A stretch of DNA of 64,000 bases from JBCBGF01 sp039193455 (lineage in GTDB: Bacteria > Pseudomonadota > Alphaproteobacteria > Rhodobacterales > Rhodobacteraceae): positions 1-64,000 of the forward strand of contig JBCCWO010000001.1 of NCBI GenBank assembly GCA_039193455.1. Reading direction: 5' to 3'. The position numbers and the translations under genes were made by a program. This document shows positions 1 through 7,854 of the stretch, one piece after another. Each line of letters opens with the position of its first letter. The first letter of the stretch is position 1. Below the pieces are notes generated by a model. That model was not told the DNA's origin. It made no database searches and saw only the letters and a program-made list of their open reading frames with translations.

Positions 1-64
1 CGCCCAGAACCTCCGCAAACTGGCGAAGATCTTTCCTGCACCGCAGCATCCACGACAGGCCTGA
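1..64 (+). CDS. Transposase C-terminal fragment (partial, window edge)
   Basis: Reading from base 2, the frame ends AQNLRKLAKIFPAPQHPRQA then TGA at 62-64. The NLRKLAK ending resembles the C-terminus of IS5/IS1182-type DDE transposases as I remember them, so this is probably the end of an insertion sequence lying mostly outside the window. The 65-240 stretch that follows holds no ORF I can support and probably includes the right end of the element, but I could not identify its terminal repeat without the other end. The family assignment rests on only 20 residues. Confidence 0.4.
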   Translation, partial: AQNLRKLAKIFPAPQHPRQA

Positions 65-240
65 CCAGAAAGGCGCGCTCGTGCCGTTCAGCGCTCCACT
101 TTCTGCACTCGCATCACGTTGTTTTTCCACAGAATCGGCTCAAAGCCGCCCTTCGCTGCAACCGCTCTTTCACAACTAGACTAAGCCACACCAACTCCAC
201 CCCCCTTGCCCCGCGCATCCCCTCACGCTAGAGCCGCCGC

Positions 241-1614
241 ATGACCACATCGGCGACCCTCCCCCCCGCGTCCACGACGCGGGAGCACACCCGTGCGCTT
301 CTGGTGCTGGGGCTGCCGCTCATCGGCAGCCATCTGGCGCAGTATGCGATCACGGTGACCGATACGCTGATGATCGGCTGGTACGACGTGACGGCGTTGG
401 CGGCGCTGACGGTGGCGGGGGGGATCTATTTCGTCGTGTTCATCGTCGGCTCGGGCTTTGCCTGGGCGGTGATGCCGATGGTGGCGAGCGCGGCAGGGAC
501 CGAGGATGACCGCCAGGTGCGGCGGGTCACGCGGATGGGGCTATGGCTGTCGATTGCGTTTGGCGCGGCGGCGATGCCAGTGATGGTGTTCTCGGAGCCC
601 CTGCTTCTGGCCATGGGGCAGGAGCCGGATGTCGCGCGGCTGGGGGCGCTTTACCTGCAGGTCGCGGGATTGGGATTGATCCCGAACATCATGATCATGT
701 GCCTGAAAAGCTATCTGGCGGCGCTGGAGCGTACGCAGGTCGTGCTGTGGGTGACGCTGGCGAGCGCGGCGTTGAATGCGGTTCTGAACTACGCGCTGAT
801 CTTCGGCAACTGGGGCGCGCCCGAGATGGGGATCGTCGGGGCGGCGATCGCCTCGGTCATGTTGCAGATCGCCGGGCTCATCGCGCTTATGGTCTATGCG
901 GCCTGGGCGACGCCCGAATACCAGCTTTTTCGAAACTTCCAGCGCCCCGATTGGGAGGCGATCGGCCGGGTGTTCCGCCTGGGCTGGCCCATCGGTCTGA
1001 CCAATCTGGCCGAGGTCGGGCTGTTTGCGGCCTCGTCGATTCTGGTGGGCTGGATCGGGGTGCAACAGCTCGCCGCGCATGGCATCGCGCTGCAGATCAC
1101 ATCGGTGACGTTCATGGTGCATGTGGGCCTGAGCCAGGCGGTCACGGTGCGGGCCGGGCGGGCGTTTGGGCGGCGCGATGAGACCGGGCTGCGCAAGGGG
1201 GCGCGTGTCGCGCTGGTACTGTCGCTGAGCTATGCCTGCGCGACGATTGCGGTGTTTCTGACGACGCCGCGCCCGCTCATCGGGCTGTTCCTGTCGCCAG
1301 ATGATCCGGCACGGCTGGAGATCCTCGTGATCGGTGCGGCGCTGCTTGCGATGGCGGCGGTGTTTCAACTGGTCGACGCGGTTCAGGTGTTGACGCTGGG
1401 GATGCTGCGCGGGGTGCAGGACACGACCGTTCCGATGGTCATGGCGGTGATCAGCTATTGGGGCATCGGGCTGCCGTCGAGCTATGTCTTTGGCTTCGTG
1501 CTCGGCTGGGGCGCGGTTGGCGTCTGGGCCGGGCTCGTCGTCGGGCTCGCGCTGGCAGGTGTCTGGTTCAGCCTGCGGTTCTGGGGGCGATCATCGCGGA
1601 TCTCTGCGGCGTGA
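241..1614 (+). CDS. MATE family efflux transporter
   Basis: A 457-residue inner-membrane protein with about twelve hydrophobic segments along its whole length, arranged as two similar six-helix halves typical of MATE (NorM/DinF-type) cation-coupled multidrug exporters. Helix 1 begins around residue 20 with Gly-Leu-Pro-Leu and is followed by a DTLMIG segment, which is characteristic of the family. Length matches the usual 440-470 residues. The ATG at 241 has no obvious Shine-Dalgarno sequence. The gene appears monocistronic: it lies downstream of a transposase remnant and converges with xylA 28 bp away. The exported compound cannot be deduced. Confidence 0.9.
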   Translation: MTTSATLPPASTTREHTRALLVLGLPLIGSHLAQYAITVTDTLMIGWYDVTALAALTVAGGIYFVVFIVGSGFAWAVMPMVASAAGTEDDRQVRRVTRMGLWLSIAFGAAAMPVMVFSEPLLLAMGQEPDVARLGALYLQVAGLGLIPNIMIMCLKSYLAALERTQVVLWVTLASAALNAVLNYALIFGNWGAPEMGIVGAAIASVMLQIAGLIALMVYAAWATPEYQLFRNFQRPDWEAIGRVFRLGWPIGLTNLAEVGLFAASSILVGWIGVQQLAAHGIALQITSVTFMVHVGLSQAVTVRAGRAFGRRDETGLRKGARVALVLSLSYACATIAVFLTTPRPLIGLFLSPDDPARLEILVIGAALLAMAAVFQLVDAVQVLTLGMLRGVQDTTVPMVMAVISYWGIGLPSSYVFGFVLGWGAVGVWAGLVVGLALAGVWFSLRFWGRSSRISAA

Positions 1615-1617
1615 GGG

Positions 1618-1634
1618 GCGGGGCGGTGCCCCGC
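1618..1634. terminator. GC-rich hairpin between convergent MATE and xylA genes
   Basis: A 7-bp perfect stem (GCGGGGC, loop GGT, GCCCCGC) starts four bases after the MATE stop and lies 9 bp beyond the xylA stop on the other strand. Its position suits a bidirectional terminator. Neither side has a T-run, so intrinsic termination is only possible, not shown. Confidence 0.35.
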
Positions 1635-1642
1635 GCAACCCG

Positions 1643-2947
1643 TCAGACGAACCGGCTCACATAGTTTTCCAACCGCTCCTGCCGACCCGAATGCGGCTCG
1701 GGTGCAATCCCATCGGCCAGGGCGCGGGCCGAGATACTCTCAAGCGTGCCGCTTGCCAGCATCGCCTGCGCGTCCGCCGTGTCCCACCCGGCATAGCGCG
1801 CGGTCCGCGCGGCCTCCAACCCGCCATCTTCCAGCATCGCTGCCGCGGCCTTCAGCCCGCGCGCGCAGATGTCCATCGCGCCAACGTGGGCGAGGACGAG
1901 GTCTGCGGGGTCGAGCGACTGGCGCCGGAGTTTCGCATCGAAGTTCGTGCCCCCGGATGTGAAGCCGCCGCCCTTGAGGATCTCGTAATAGGCGAGCGCC
2001 ACTTCCGGCACGGAATTGGGAAACTGGTCGGTGTCCCAGCCCGACTGATAGTCGTTGCGGTTCATGTCGATCGACCCGAAGATCCCCAGCGCGTTGGCCA
2101 GCGCCAGTTCATGTTCGAAACTGTGCCCTGCCAGGATCGCGTGGCCCTGTTCGATGTTGACCTTCACCTCGTCTTCCAGACCGAAGCGTTTGAGGAACCC
2201 ATAGACCGTCGCCACATCGAAATCGTATTGATGCTTTGAGGGTTCCTGCGGTTTCGGTTCGATCAGGATCAGACCGTCAAAGCCGATCTTGTGCTTGTAC
2301 TCGACCACCATGTGCAGGAACCGGCCGGCCTGTTCCGCCTCGCGCGTCAGATCGGTGTTGAGCAGCGTCTCATACCCCTCGCGCCCGCCCCAGAGGACGT
2401 AGTTCTGACCGCCAAGTTTCAGCGTCGCGTCAATGCAGGATTTCACGGTTGCGGCGGAATAGGCGAAGACGTCGGGGTCGGGGTTGGTGGCCGCGCCGGA
2501 CATGAAGCGGCGGTGGGTGAAAAGGTTGGCGGTGCCCCAGAGGAGGCCGATGCCCGTCGCCTCCATCTTCTCGCCGAAGTAATCGGTGATGGCGTCAAGC
2601 CGGGCGATGCTTTCGGCCAGGGTGTCGCCCTCGGGGCGGACATCGGCGTCATGGAAGCAGAAGAACGGCACGCCCAGGCGGTCAAAGAGATCGAAGGCCA
2701 CGTCGGCCTTCAGGCGCGCAAGCTCCATCGTGTCGCCGAACCAGGGGCGGTCAAAGGTTTGCCCGCCGAAGGGATCCTGCCCCTGCCAGGCAAAGCTGTG
2801 CCAATAGGCGACGGCGAAGCGCAGGTGATCCTCCAGCCGCTTGCCCATCACCACTTCGTCGGGGTTGTAGTGGCGGAACGCAAACTCGTTCTCGGTCTCG
2901 GGCCCCTCATAGGTGCAGCTTGGCACGTCGGCGAAAAAGTCGGTCAT
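1643..2947 (-). CDS. xylA: Xylose isomerase
   Basis: Interconverts D-xylose and D-xylulose in the cytoplasm, the first step of xylose catabolism. The 434-residue length is that of class II xylose isomerases. Both family signatures are present: FHDADV at residues 98-103, carrying the catalytic His99 and Asp100, and IEPKPQEP around 229-236, carrying the metal-binding Glu230. Its ATG overlaps the xylB stop codon (ATGA), so it is translationally coupled as the last gene of xylF-xylH-ABC-xylB-xylA. Expression should follow the xylF promoter and the divergent ROK regulator. Confidence 0.97.
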   Translation of the reverse strand: MTDFFADVPSCTYEGPETENEFAFRHYNPDEVVMGKRLEDHLRFAVAYWHSFAWQGQDPFGGQTFDRPWFGDTMELARLKADVAFDLFDRLGVPFFCFHDADVRPEGDTLAESIARLDAITDYFGEKMEATGIGLLWGTANLFTHRRFMSGAATNPDPDVFAYSAATVKSCIDATLKLGGQNYVLWGGREGYETLLNTDLTREAEQAGRFLHMVVEYKHKIGFDGLILIEPKPQEPSKHQYDFDVATVYGFLKRFGLEDEVKVNIEQGHAILAGHSFEHELALANALGIFGSIDMNRNDYQSGWDTDQFPNSVPEVALAYYEILKGGGFTSGGTNFDAKLRRQSLDPADLVLAHVGAMDICARGLKAAAAMLEDGGLEAARTARYAGWDTADAQAMLASGTLESISARALADGIAPEPHSGRQERLENYVSRFV

Positions 2948-4383
2948 GTCAGTTCCTTGATGGCGGTGCGTGCGGCGACGTAGCGGGCGTGGCCCGCGTC
3001 GAACGCGTCGTTGAGTGTAGTGTCCGGGGTAAGTGTTCGGGCGATCTGCGGGGGCATGGCAAGCTCGGCCCCGCCGCCGGTCGCGGCCATCATGGCCAGG
3101 CGCGCGGCCCCGAACGCCCCGCCGAAGTCACCGGCGACCGGCACATCGATCGCCGTGTTCAGGGCCGTGGCGATGGCGCGCAGCCAATAATCCGACCGGC
3201 TGCCCCCGCCCACGGCCAAAAGGCTGTCGATCTGCGTGCCAGTGGCGGCCAGCGCATCGCGGCAATCGCGGATCGCGAAGGTCACGCCTTCCAGCACGGC
3301 GCGGGTCGCCGCCGCGCGGTCGGTTGCGTGTTCCAGCCCGATGAACCCGCCCCGGATCGCGGCGTCATTGAGCGGGGTCCGTTCGCCGCCCAGGTAGGGC
3401 AGGAAGACCGTCTTGCCGGGCGCCGCGACATCGCCCAGGTCTGCGGTCAGTGCGGCGGCGTCGCTGCCCACAAGCCCGGCATACCAGTTCAGCGCATCGG
3501 TTGCGGCAAGGATCACCCCCATCTGATGCCAGGTGCCGGGCAGGGCGTGGCAGAAGGTGTGGACGGCGGTGTCTGCATCGGGTTGATAGCCGTCATTGGC
3601 GGCAAAAAGAACGCCCGAGGTGCCAAGCGAGACAAAGGCCTGGCCCGCGCGCACAACGCCTGCGCCGATGGCCGACGCGGCGTTGTCGCCGCCGCCGCCC
3701 GCAACGGGCAGGCCCGGCGTCAATCCGAACCTTTCCGCGACCGCTGGGCGCAGCCCGCCGGAGACCTCTGAACCCTCGACGAGGCGCGGCATATGATCCC
3801 GCGTCAGGTGGGTCTTTTCCAGAAGCGTGTCCGACCAATCACGCGCGCCGGTCTCAAGCCAGCTTGTTCCGGCGGCATCCGACATCTCGCCCACATATTC
3901 GCCGGTGAGCCACAGCCGCAGATAGTCCTTGGGCAGCAAGACCTTGCGCGCCGCGGCGAACAGCTCTGGCTCGGCGTTGCGCATCCACGCGAGCTTCGGG
4001 GCGGTGAAGCCCGGAAAGACGATATTGCCGCTGAGCGCGCGAAAGGCGGGGTCGGCGTCCATCGCCGCGGCTTCGGCATGGGCGCGGGTGTCGTTCCACA
4101 GGATACAGGGGCGGAGCGGGGCATCATCGGCCCCCAGAACCGCGGCCCCGTGCATCTGGCCCGACAGGCCGATCCCGGTGGCCGCCGCCAGATCACACGC
4201 GCCCTTCAGCGCGGTGAACACCGCCTCGGCCGCGGAAATCCAGGTATCCGGGTCCTGCTCGGACCAGCCATCGTGGGGGCGTGACACCTCAAGCGGCGCC
4301 GTGGCCTCGGCCACGATCCGCTGTGTGTCGTCAATGACAATCCCCTTCAGGCCCGAAGTGCCGAGGTCGAGCCCAAGGTACAT
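2944..4383 (-). CDS. xylB: Xylulokinase
   Basis: Phosphorylates D-xylulose with ATP to xylulose 5-phosphate, feeding the pentose phosphate pathway. This is a 479-residue FGGY-family sugar kinase. The N-terminus LGLDLGTSGLKG is the phosphate-binding loop, GGGGDNAAS lies around residue 235, and the C-terminal GGGSRSDYWLR around residue 390 is the second FGGY signature. The start overlaps the upstream ABC ATPase stop by one base (TGATG) and the stop overlaps the xylA start, so the three are tightly coupled. The position next to xylA supports xylulose over other FGGY substrates. Confidence 0.95.
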   Translation of the reverse strand: MYLGLDLGTSGLKGIVIDDTQRIVAEATAPLEVSRPHDGWSEQDPDTWISAAEAVFTALKGACDLAAATGIGLSGQMHGAAVLGADDAPLRPCILWNDTRAHAEAAAMDADPAFRALSGNIVFPGFTAPKLAWMRNAEPELFAAARKVLLPKDYLRLWLTGEYVGEMSDAAGTSWLETGARDWSDTLLEKTHLTRDHMPRLVEGSEVSGGLRPAVAERFGLTPGLPVAGGGGDNAASAIGAGVVRAGQAFVSLGTSGVLFAANDGYQPDADTAVHTFCHALPGTWHQMGVILAATDALNWYAGLVGSDAAALTADLGDVAAPGKTVFLPYLGGERTPLNDAAIRGGFIGLEHATDRAAATRAVLEGVTFAIRDCRDALAATGTQIDSLLAVGGGSRSDYWLRAIATALNTAIDVPVAGDFGGAFGAARLAMMAATGGGAELAMPPQIARTLTPDTTLNDAFDAGHARYVAARTAIKELT

Positions 4384-5150
4384 CAGGCGGCCTGCGCGGG
4401 CTTTTTGCCAAGGATGATCATGCCCAGGATATCGTCATCGGTCACCTCGTTGACGTTGACCGTTCCAACGAGCTTGCCGTTCTTCATCACCGAGGCACGG
4501 TCGCACAGCGCCTGCACCTGGTGGATGTCGTGGTCGATCAGGAAGATGCCGATGCCCTGCTTTTTCAGCTCATCGATCAGCTCGGCCACCATCCGGGTTT
4601 CCTCGACACCAAGCGCGGCGGTCGGTTCGTCCATGATCAGGATCTTGGCGTTGAAATAGACCGCCCGGCTGATTGCGACGGACTGACGTTGCCCGCCCGA
4701 GAGCGCGGCGACCGGGGAAGAGAAACGTTGGAAGTTGGGGTTGAGGCGCCCCATGATCTTGCGCGTCTCAGCCTCCATCTTCGCTTCGTCCACCAGCCCC
4801 AGCGCATTGGTGATCTCGCGCCCCAGAAACAGGTTCGCGGCGGCGTCGAGGTTATCGGCCAGCGCGAGCTGCTGATAGATCGTTTCGATGTTGTAGGAGC
4901 GCGCGTCGCGGGGGGATTGGATCGTCGCCTTTTCCCCGTTGATGAAGATCTCGCCTGAATCCATGTGATAGGCGCCCGAGAGGCACTTGATCAGCGTCGA
5001 CTTGCCGGCCCCGTTGTGGCCCAAGAGGCCCACAACCTCGCCGGGGTAAAGGTCGACCGAGACATGGTCGACCGCCTTGATCCCGCCGAACGAGATTGAG
5101 ATGTCGCGCATTTCAACAAGGGGCGTACCGCGGTTTGCATCGAGTGGCAT
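4383..5150 (-). CDS. xylG: Xylose ABC transporter ATP-binding protein (single ABC domain)
   Basis: ATPase that powers the xylose importer at the inner face of the membrane. All nucleotide-binding motifs are present: Walker A GHNGAGKST (about residues 44-52), signature LSGGQRQ, Walker B ILIMDEPTAALG, and the switch His in LIDHD. At 255 residues it holds one ABC domain, whereas classical XylG/RbsA proteins are about 500 residues with two fused domains. It is therefore FrcA-like and presumably acts as a homodimer. It sits 2 bp after the permease gene and overlaps xylB. The symbol is given for role; the half-size architecture is the caveat. Confidence 0.88.
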   Translation of the reverse strand: MPLDANRGTPLVEMRDISISFGGIKAVDHVSVDLYPGEVVGLLGHNGAGKSTLIKCLSGAYHMDSGEIFINGEKATIQSPRDARSYNIETIYQQLALADNLDAAANLFLGREITNALGLVDEAKMEAETRKIMGRLNPNFQRFSSPVAALSGGQRQSVAISRAVYFNAKILIMDEPTAALGVEETRMVAELIDELKKQGIGIFLIDHDIHQVQALCDRASVMKNGKLVGTVNVNEVTDDDILGMIILGKKPAQAA

Positions 5151-5152
5151 GA

Positions 5153-6448
5153 TCAGTTCCCCGTCCGCTTGCGATAAAGGATGTCGATGAAGACGGCGAG
5201 CACCAGCACGATGCCGACGACGATGTTTTGATAGGGCGCCTCGACGCCGACCATCGCCATGCCGGATTGCAACGACTGCATGATGAGCGCGCCCAGGATG
5301 GCGCCGTAGATCGTGCCCATGCCACCGGCCAGCGCGGTGCCCCCGATGACCGCGGCGGCGATGACGCGCAGTTCGTCAAGCGTGCCGATGTCGTTGGAGT
5401 GGAAGGTCAGGCGCGCCGAGGCGACGATGGCCGAGATTGCGCATAGCGCCCCCATGGTCGCAAAGATCTTGACCGTCAGCATGCGAGTGTTGATGCCCGA
5501 CAGCATGGCCGCATCCGGGTTGCCGCCGGTGGCAAAGATATAGCGCCCAAGCCGCGTGCGCTGCGCCACCACCGTCATCACGGTGGCCACAACAATCAGG
5601 ATCAGCACCGAATAGGGGACGCCGTAGCCCGCCGTAAAGCCCTCGGGCATCACCTCGCCGCGTGCCTCGAACATCCGCTCGAGCCGGCGTGTGGGAATGT
5701 CATAGGCGTTGAGGATCGCCACAAAGCCCAGGATCGCGGCGGCCACGATGCCCATCAGCAAGAGCTCGGCCCACATCGGTTTGACGGAGAACTCGTGGCG
5801 GATCTTGTTCTTGCGGGCGTTCCAGAGAAGCAGGATCGCGGCCACCGTCAAGAGCAGCCCGAGGATCCAGCTGCCGGTTTCGCCCATGGTCCCGTTGATG
5901 CCGCCCAGCGTCTGAAACGCGGGGTCGAGCGGGCCGATGGTTTGCCCGTTGGTTAGGTGCCAGGCCACGTTGCGCCAGACGAGCAGGCCGCCCAGCGTCA
6001 CGATAAAGGCCGGGATCATCAGGTAGCCCACGAGATAGCCGTGGAAGGCGCCGATGATCACGCCGGTGGCGATGCCGACAAGCATGGCAATCGGCGCGGT
6101 CAGCGGGTGGCCCAGGCCCAGCCCGAACCATTCGGGTGTTACCACCGTCTGGGTCATGGCCATCATGGCCGAACATGTCGCCAGAAGTGAGCCGACGGAC
6201 AGGTCGATATGGCGGGTGACGATCACGAAGACCATGCCGGTGGCCATGATCGCCACCGAGACGGTTTGGATCGTCAGGTTGAAGATATTGCGCGGGGTCA
6301 GAAAGCGCCCCTCGGTCCAGAAGTGGAACACAAGGCACAAGACGATGAACGCACCGATCATTCCCAAAAGCCGGGTGTCGATTTCCAGGGTCGCCAGGAA
6401 GCCGCGGCTTTGTTTGGGGGGTGCGAGGGTGTCGGTGGTGTCGGCCAT
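5153..6448 (-). CDS. xylH: Xylose ABC transporter permease
   Basis: Inner-membrane channel subunit of the sugar importer, 431 residues, with about ten or more hydrophobic helices and the conserved segment TRHIDLSVGS near residue 92, typical of the RbsC/XylH family (BPD_transp_2). It is longer than RbsC (about 320) because of a loop near residues 205-270, as in XylH. ATG 6448 is preceded by GGAGAG. A 172-bp gap containing two RNA hairpins separates it from xylF, while the ATPase gene follows after 2 bp. Confidence 0.92.
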   Translation of the reverse strand: MADTTDTLAPPKQSRGFLATLEIDTRLLGMIGAFIVLCLVFHFWTEGRFLTPRNIFNLTIQTVSVAIMATGMVFVIVTRHIDLSVGSLLATCSAMMAMTQTVVTPEWFGLGLGHPLTAPIAMLVGIATGVIIGAFHGYLVGYLMIPAFIVTLGGLLVWRNVAWHLTNGQTIGPLDPAFQTLGGINGTMGETGSWILGLLLTVAAILLLWNARKNKIRHEFSVKPMWAELLLMGIVAAAILGFVAILNAYDIPTRRLERMFEARGEVMPEGFTAGYGVPYSVLILIVVATVMTVVAQRTRLGRYIFATGGNPDAAMLSGINTRMLTVKIFATMGALCAISAIVASARLTFHSNDIGTLDELRVIAAAVIGGTALAGGMGTIYGAILGALIMQSLQSGMAMVGVEAPYQNIVVGIVLVLAVFIDILYRKRTGN

Positions 6449-6476
6449 GACGCTCTCCGGCAGGTCGCTGGGTGGA

Positions 6477-6498
6477 CCCCCGCCGCGGATGGCGGGGG
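6477..6498 (-). other. GC-rich hairpin in the xylH leader
   Basis: Perfect 8-bp arms CCCCCGCC and GGCGGGGG with a 6-nt loop, about 30 nt upstream of the xylH start. Together with the larger hairpin at 6545-6595 it sits in the xylF-xylH gap, where it could limit permease translation or block 3' exonucleases. Confidence 0.5.
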
Positions 6499-6544
6499 CG
6501 ATGGTCAGCTTGGGCTGACGCTTACCGCATTTCAGGTTTCGCTT

Positions 6545-6595
6545 GCATCACCCAACGCTGTTTAAAATCAGGGATTTCAAAGCGTTGGATGATGC
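6545..6595 (-). other. Long intercistronic hairpin between xylF and xylH
   Basis: A 51-nt inverted repeat starting 25 nt after the xylF stop. The outer arms (6545-6559 and 6581-6595) pair over 15 positions and the inner arms (6562-6569 and 6573-6580) over 8 more, with a 2-nt bulge at 6560-6561 and a 3-nt loop. In the plus-strand reading there are two A-C mismatches. In the transcribed (minus) strand both become G-U wobbles, so the mRNA stem of about 23 bp is complete. There is no U-tract, so an mRNA-stabilising or processing structure that raises binding-protein yield is more likely than a terminator. Confidence 0.7.
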
Positions 6596-6620
6596 TCGAT
6601 GTCTTAAGAACCCGAAGCGC

Positions 6621-7640
6621 TTAGTTGCAGGGGGCAGGGCCGCCGCTGACGCCTTGGCAGAGCGCGTCCACGGTGATCCAGCCTGCATCCGTGACGGTTG
6701 TCAGGTTGTCGGCGGTGATCGGCACCGGCTCCAGGAACCGTGCGGTCATCGTCGTGCCCGAGGGCGAGGTCCATTCCTGCGACCCGTCCACGGCGGACAT
6801 GTCGCCGCCACCGGCCAGCGCCACGGCAATCTCACCTGCCGCTGCGCCCAGATCGCGCGCGTCTTTCCAGACGCTGACGGTTTGGGTGCCCATGGCCACG
6901 CGGTTCAGTGCGGCGTGGTCACCGTCCTGGCCCGAGACCGGGATGCCTTCCATGCCCTGCGCAGTCAGCGCGGCCACAACGCCACCTGCGGTGCCGTCGT
7001 TCGAGGCCACAACCGCGTCGACGTTGTTGTCGGCGGCGGTCAGGATCTGTTCCATGTTGCGCTGTGCGTTGGCGGGCAGCCAGCCATCGGTATAAGCCTC
7101 GCCCACGATGGTGATGTCGCCTGAATCAATCGCCGCCTGCAGGATTTCCTGCTGACCGCCGCGCAGGAAGTCTGCGTTGGGGTCGGTGGGCGAGCCCTTG
7201 ATCATGACGTAGTTGCCGGTCGGCTGCGCTTCGAACACGGCGCGGGCCTGCATCCGGCCAACCTCGATATTGTCGAAGGTCAGGTAGAAGGCGCGCGGGT
7301 CTTCGATCAGGCGGTCATAGGCGATGACCGGGATACCTTCGTCCGCTGCGGCCTGAACCGCGGGGATGATGGCCTGGGTGTCCTGCGCCAGAACGATCAG
7401 CACTTCGGCGCCTTGCGCGATCAGGCTTTCGATGTCCGACAGCTGCTTGGCCGATGACGACTGGGCGTCGGCCGAGATGTAGGATGCGCCCGCGGCTTCA
7501 AGCGCGCCAACCATGGCCGCTTCGTCGGTTTTCCAGCGCTCTTCCTGAAAGTTTGACCAGCTCACGCCCACGGTCTGGGCCCATGCGCCGGTGGAGACGG
7601 CAACCGTCAATGCGGCTGCCGCGATGGCAGTGGTTTTCAT
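6621..7640 (-). CDS. xylF: Xylose ABC transporter substrate-binding protein
   Basis: Periplasmic receptor that captures D-xylose and delivers it to the permease. The 339-residue product starts with a signal peptide (MKTTAIAAAAL... to AWA-Q), followed by a Peripla_BP_4 fold. The segment YDRLIEDP...FDN with the later KGSPTDPNA closely parallels the E. coli XylF hinge and ligand region. The start at 7640 is chosen over the longer frame because GGGAGG lies 7 bp upstream and the signal peptide begins there. It is the first gene of the operon, divergent from the ROK regulator. Confidence 0.94.
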   Translation of the reverse strand: MKTTAIAAAALTVAVSTGAWAQTVGVSWSNFQEERWKTDEAAMVGALEAAGASYISADAQSSSAKQLSDIESLIAQGAEVLIVLAQDTQAIIPAVQAAADEGIPVIAYDRLIEDPRAFYLTFDNIEVGRMQARAVFEAQPTGNYVMIKGSPTDPNADFLRGGQQEILQAAIDSGDITIVGEAYTDGWLPANAQRNMEQILTAADNNVDAVVASNDGTAGGVVAALTAQGMEGIPVSGQDGDHAALNRVAMGTQTVSVWKDARDLGAAAGEIAVALAGGGDMSAVDGSQEWTSPSGTTMTARFLEPVPITADNLTTVTDAGWITVDALCQGVSGGPAPCN

Positions 7641-7706
7641 GTAATCCTCCCAAGGTTCGCAAGGCGCCTGCCTTGCCTGCCGACCGTTAATGCCGTGCAT
7701 CTTGGA

Positions 7707-7735
7707 ACCATTGCCCAGATTAATTCGGTTGTCAA
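7707..7735 (-). promoter_or_regulatory. Candidate xylF promoter
   Basis: On the minus strand there is a perfect -35 hexamer TTGACA (7730-7735), a 17-bp spacer, then AATGGT (7707-7712) as a weak -10. Transcription would start near 7700, giving a leader of about 60 nt. The -35 box is strong evidence; the -10 is poor. Confidence 0.4.
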
Positions 7736-7739
7736 AGTT

Positions 7740-7762
7740 ATTTTTTCTGGAAGCGAAGAAAT
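7740..7762. promoter_or_regulatory. Candidate ROK-regulator operator of the xylose regulon
   Basis: Inverted repeat ATTTTTTC, 7-bp spacer, GAAGAAAT (7 of 8 positions symmetric) in the divergent xylF/xylR gap, abutting the xylF -35 box. AT-rich palindromes with a short spacer in this position are usual for ROK repressors. No experiment or second copy supports it here. Confidence 0.35.
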
Positions 7763-7854
7763 TTGCGTGTAGACTGCGGGAAGGAGGGCGTCATTGGCGA
7801 AAATAGCGGAGATACATCCGAGAAATGGCGCGATTAAGTTTGGGAGGAGAATTA

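Noticed and set aside
1484..2239. 251-residue plus-strand ORF across the MATE/xylA junction
   Set aside because: Overlaps the end of the MATE gene and runs antisense through xylA; no motif or ribosome-binding site.
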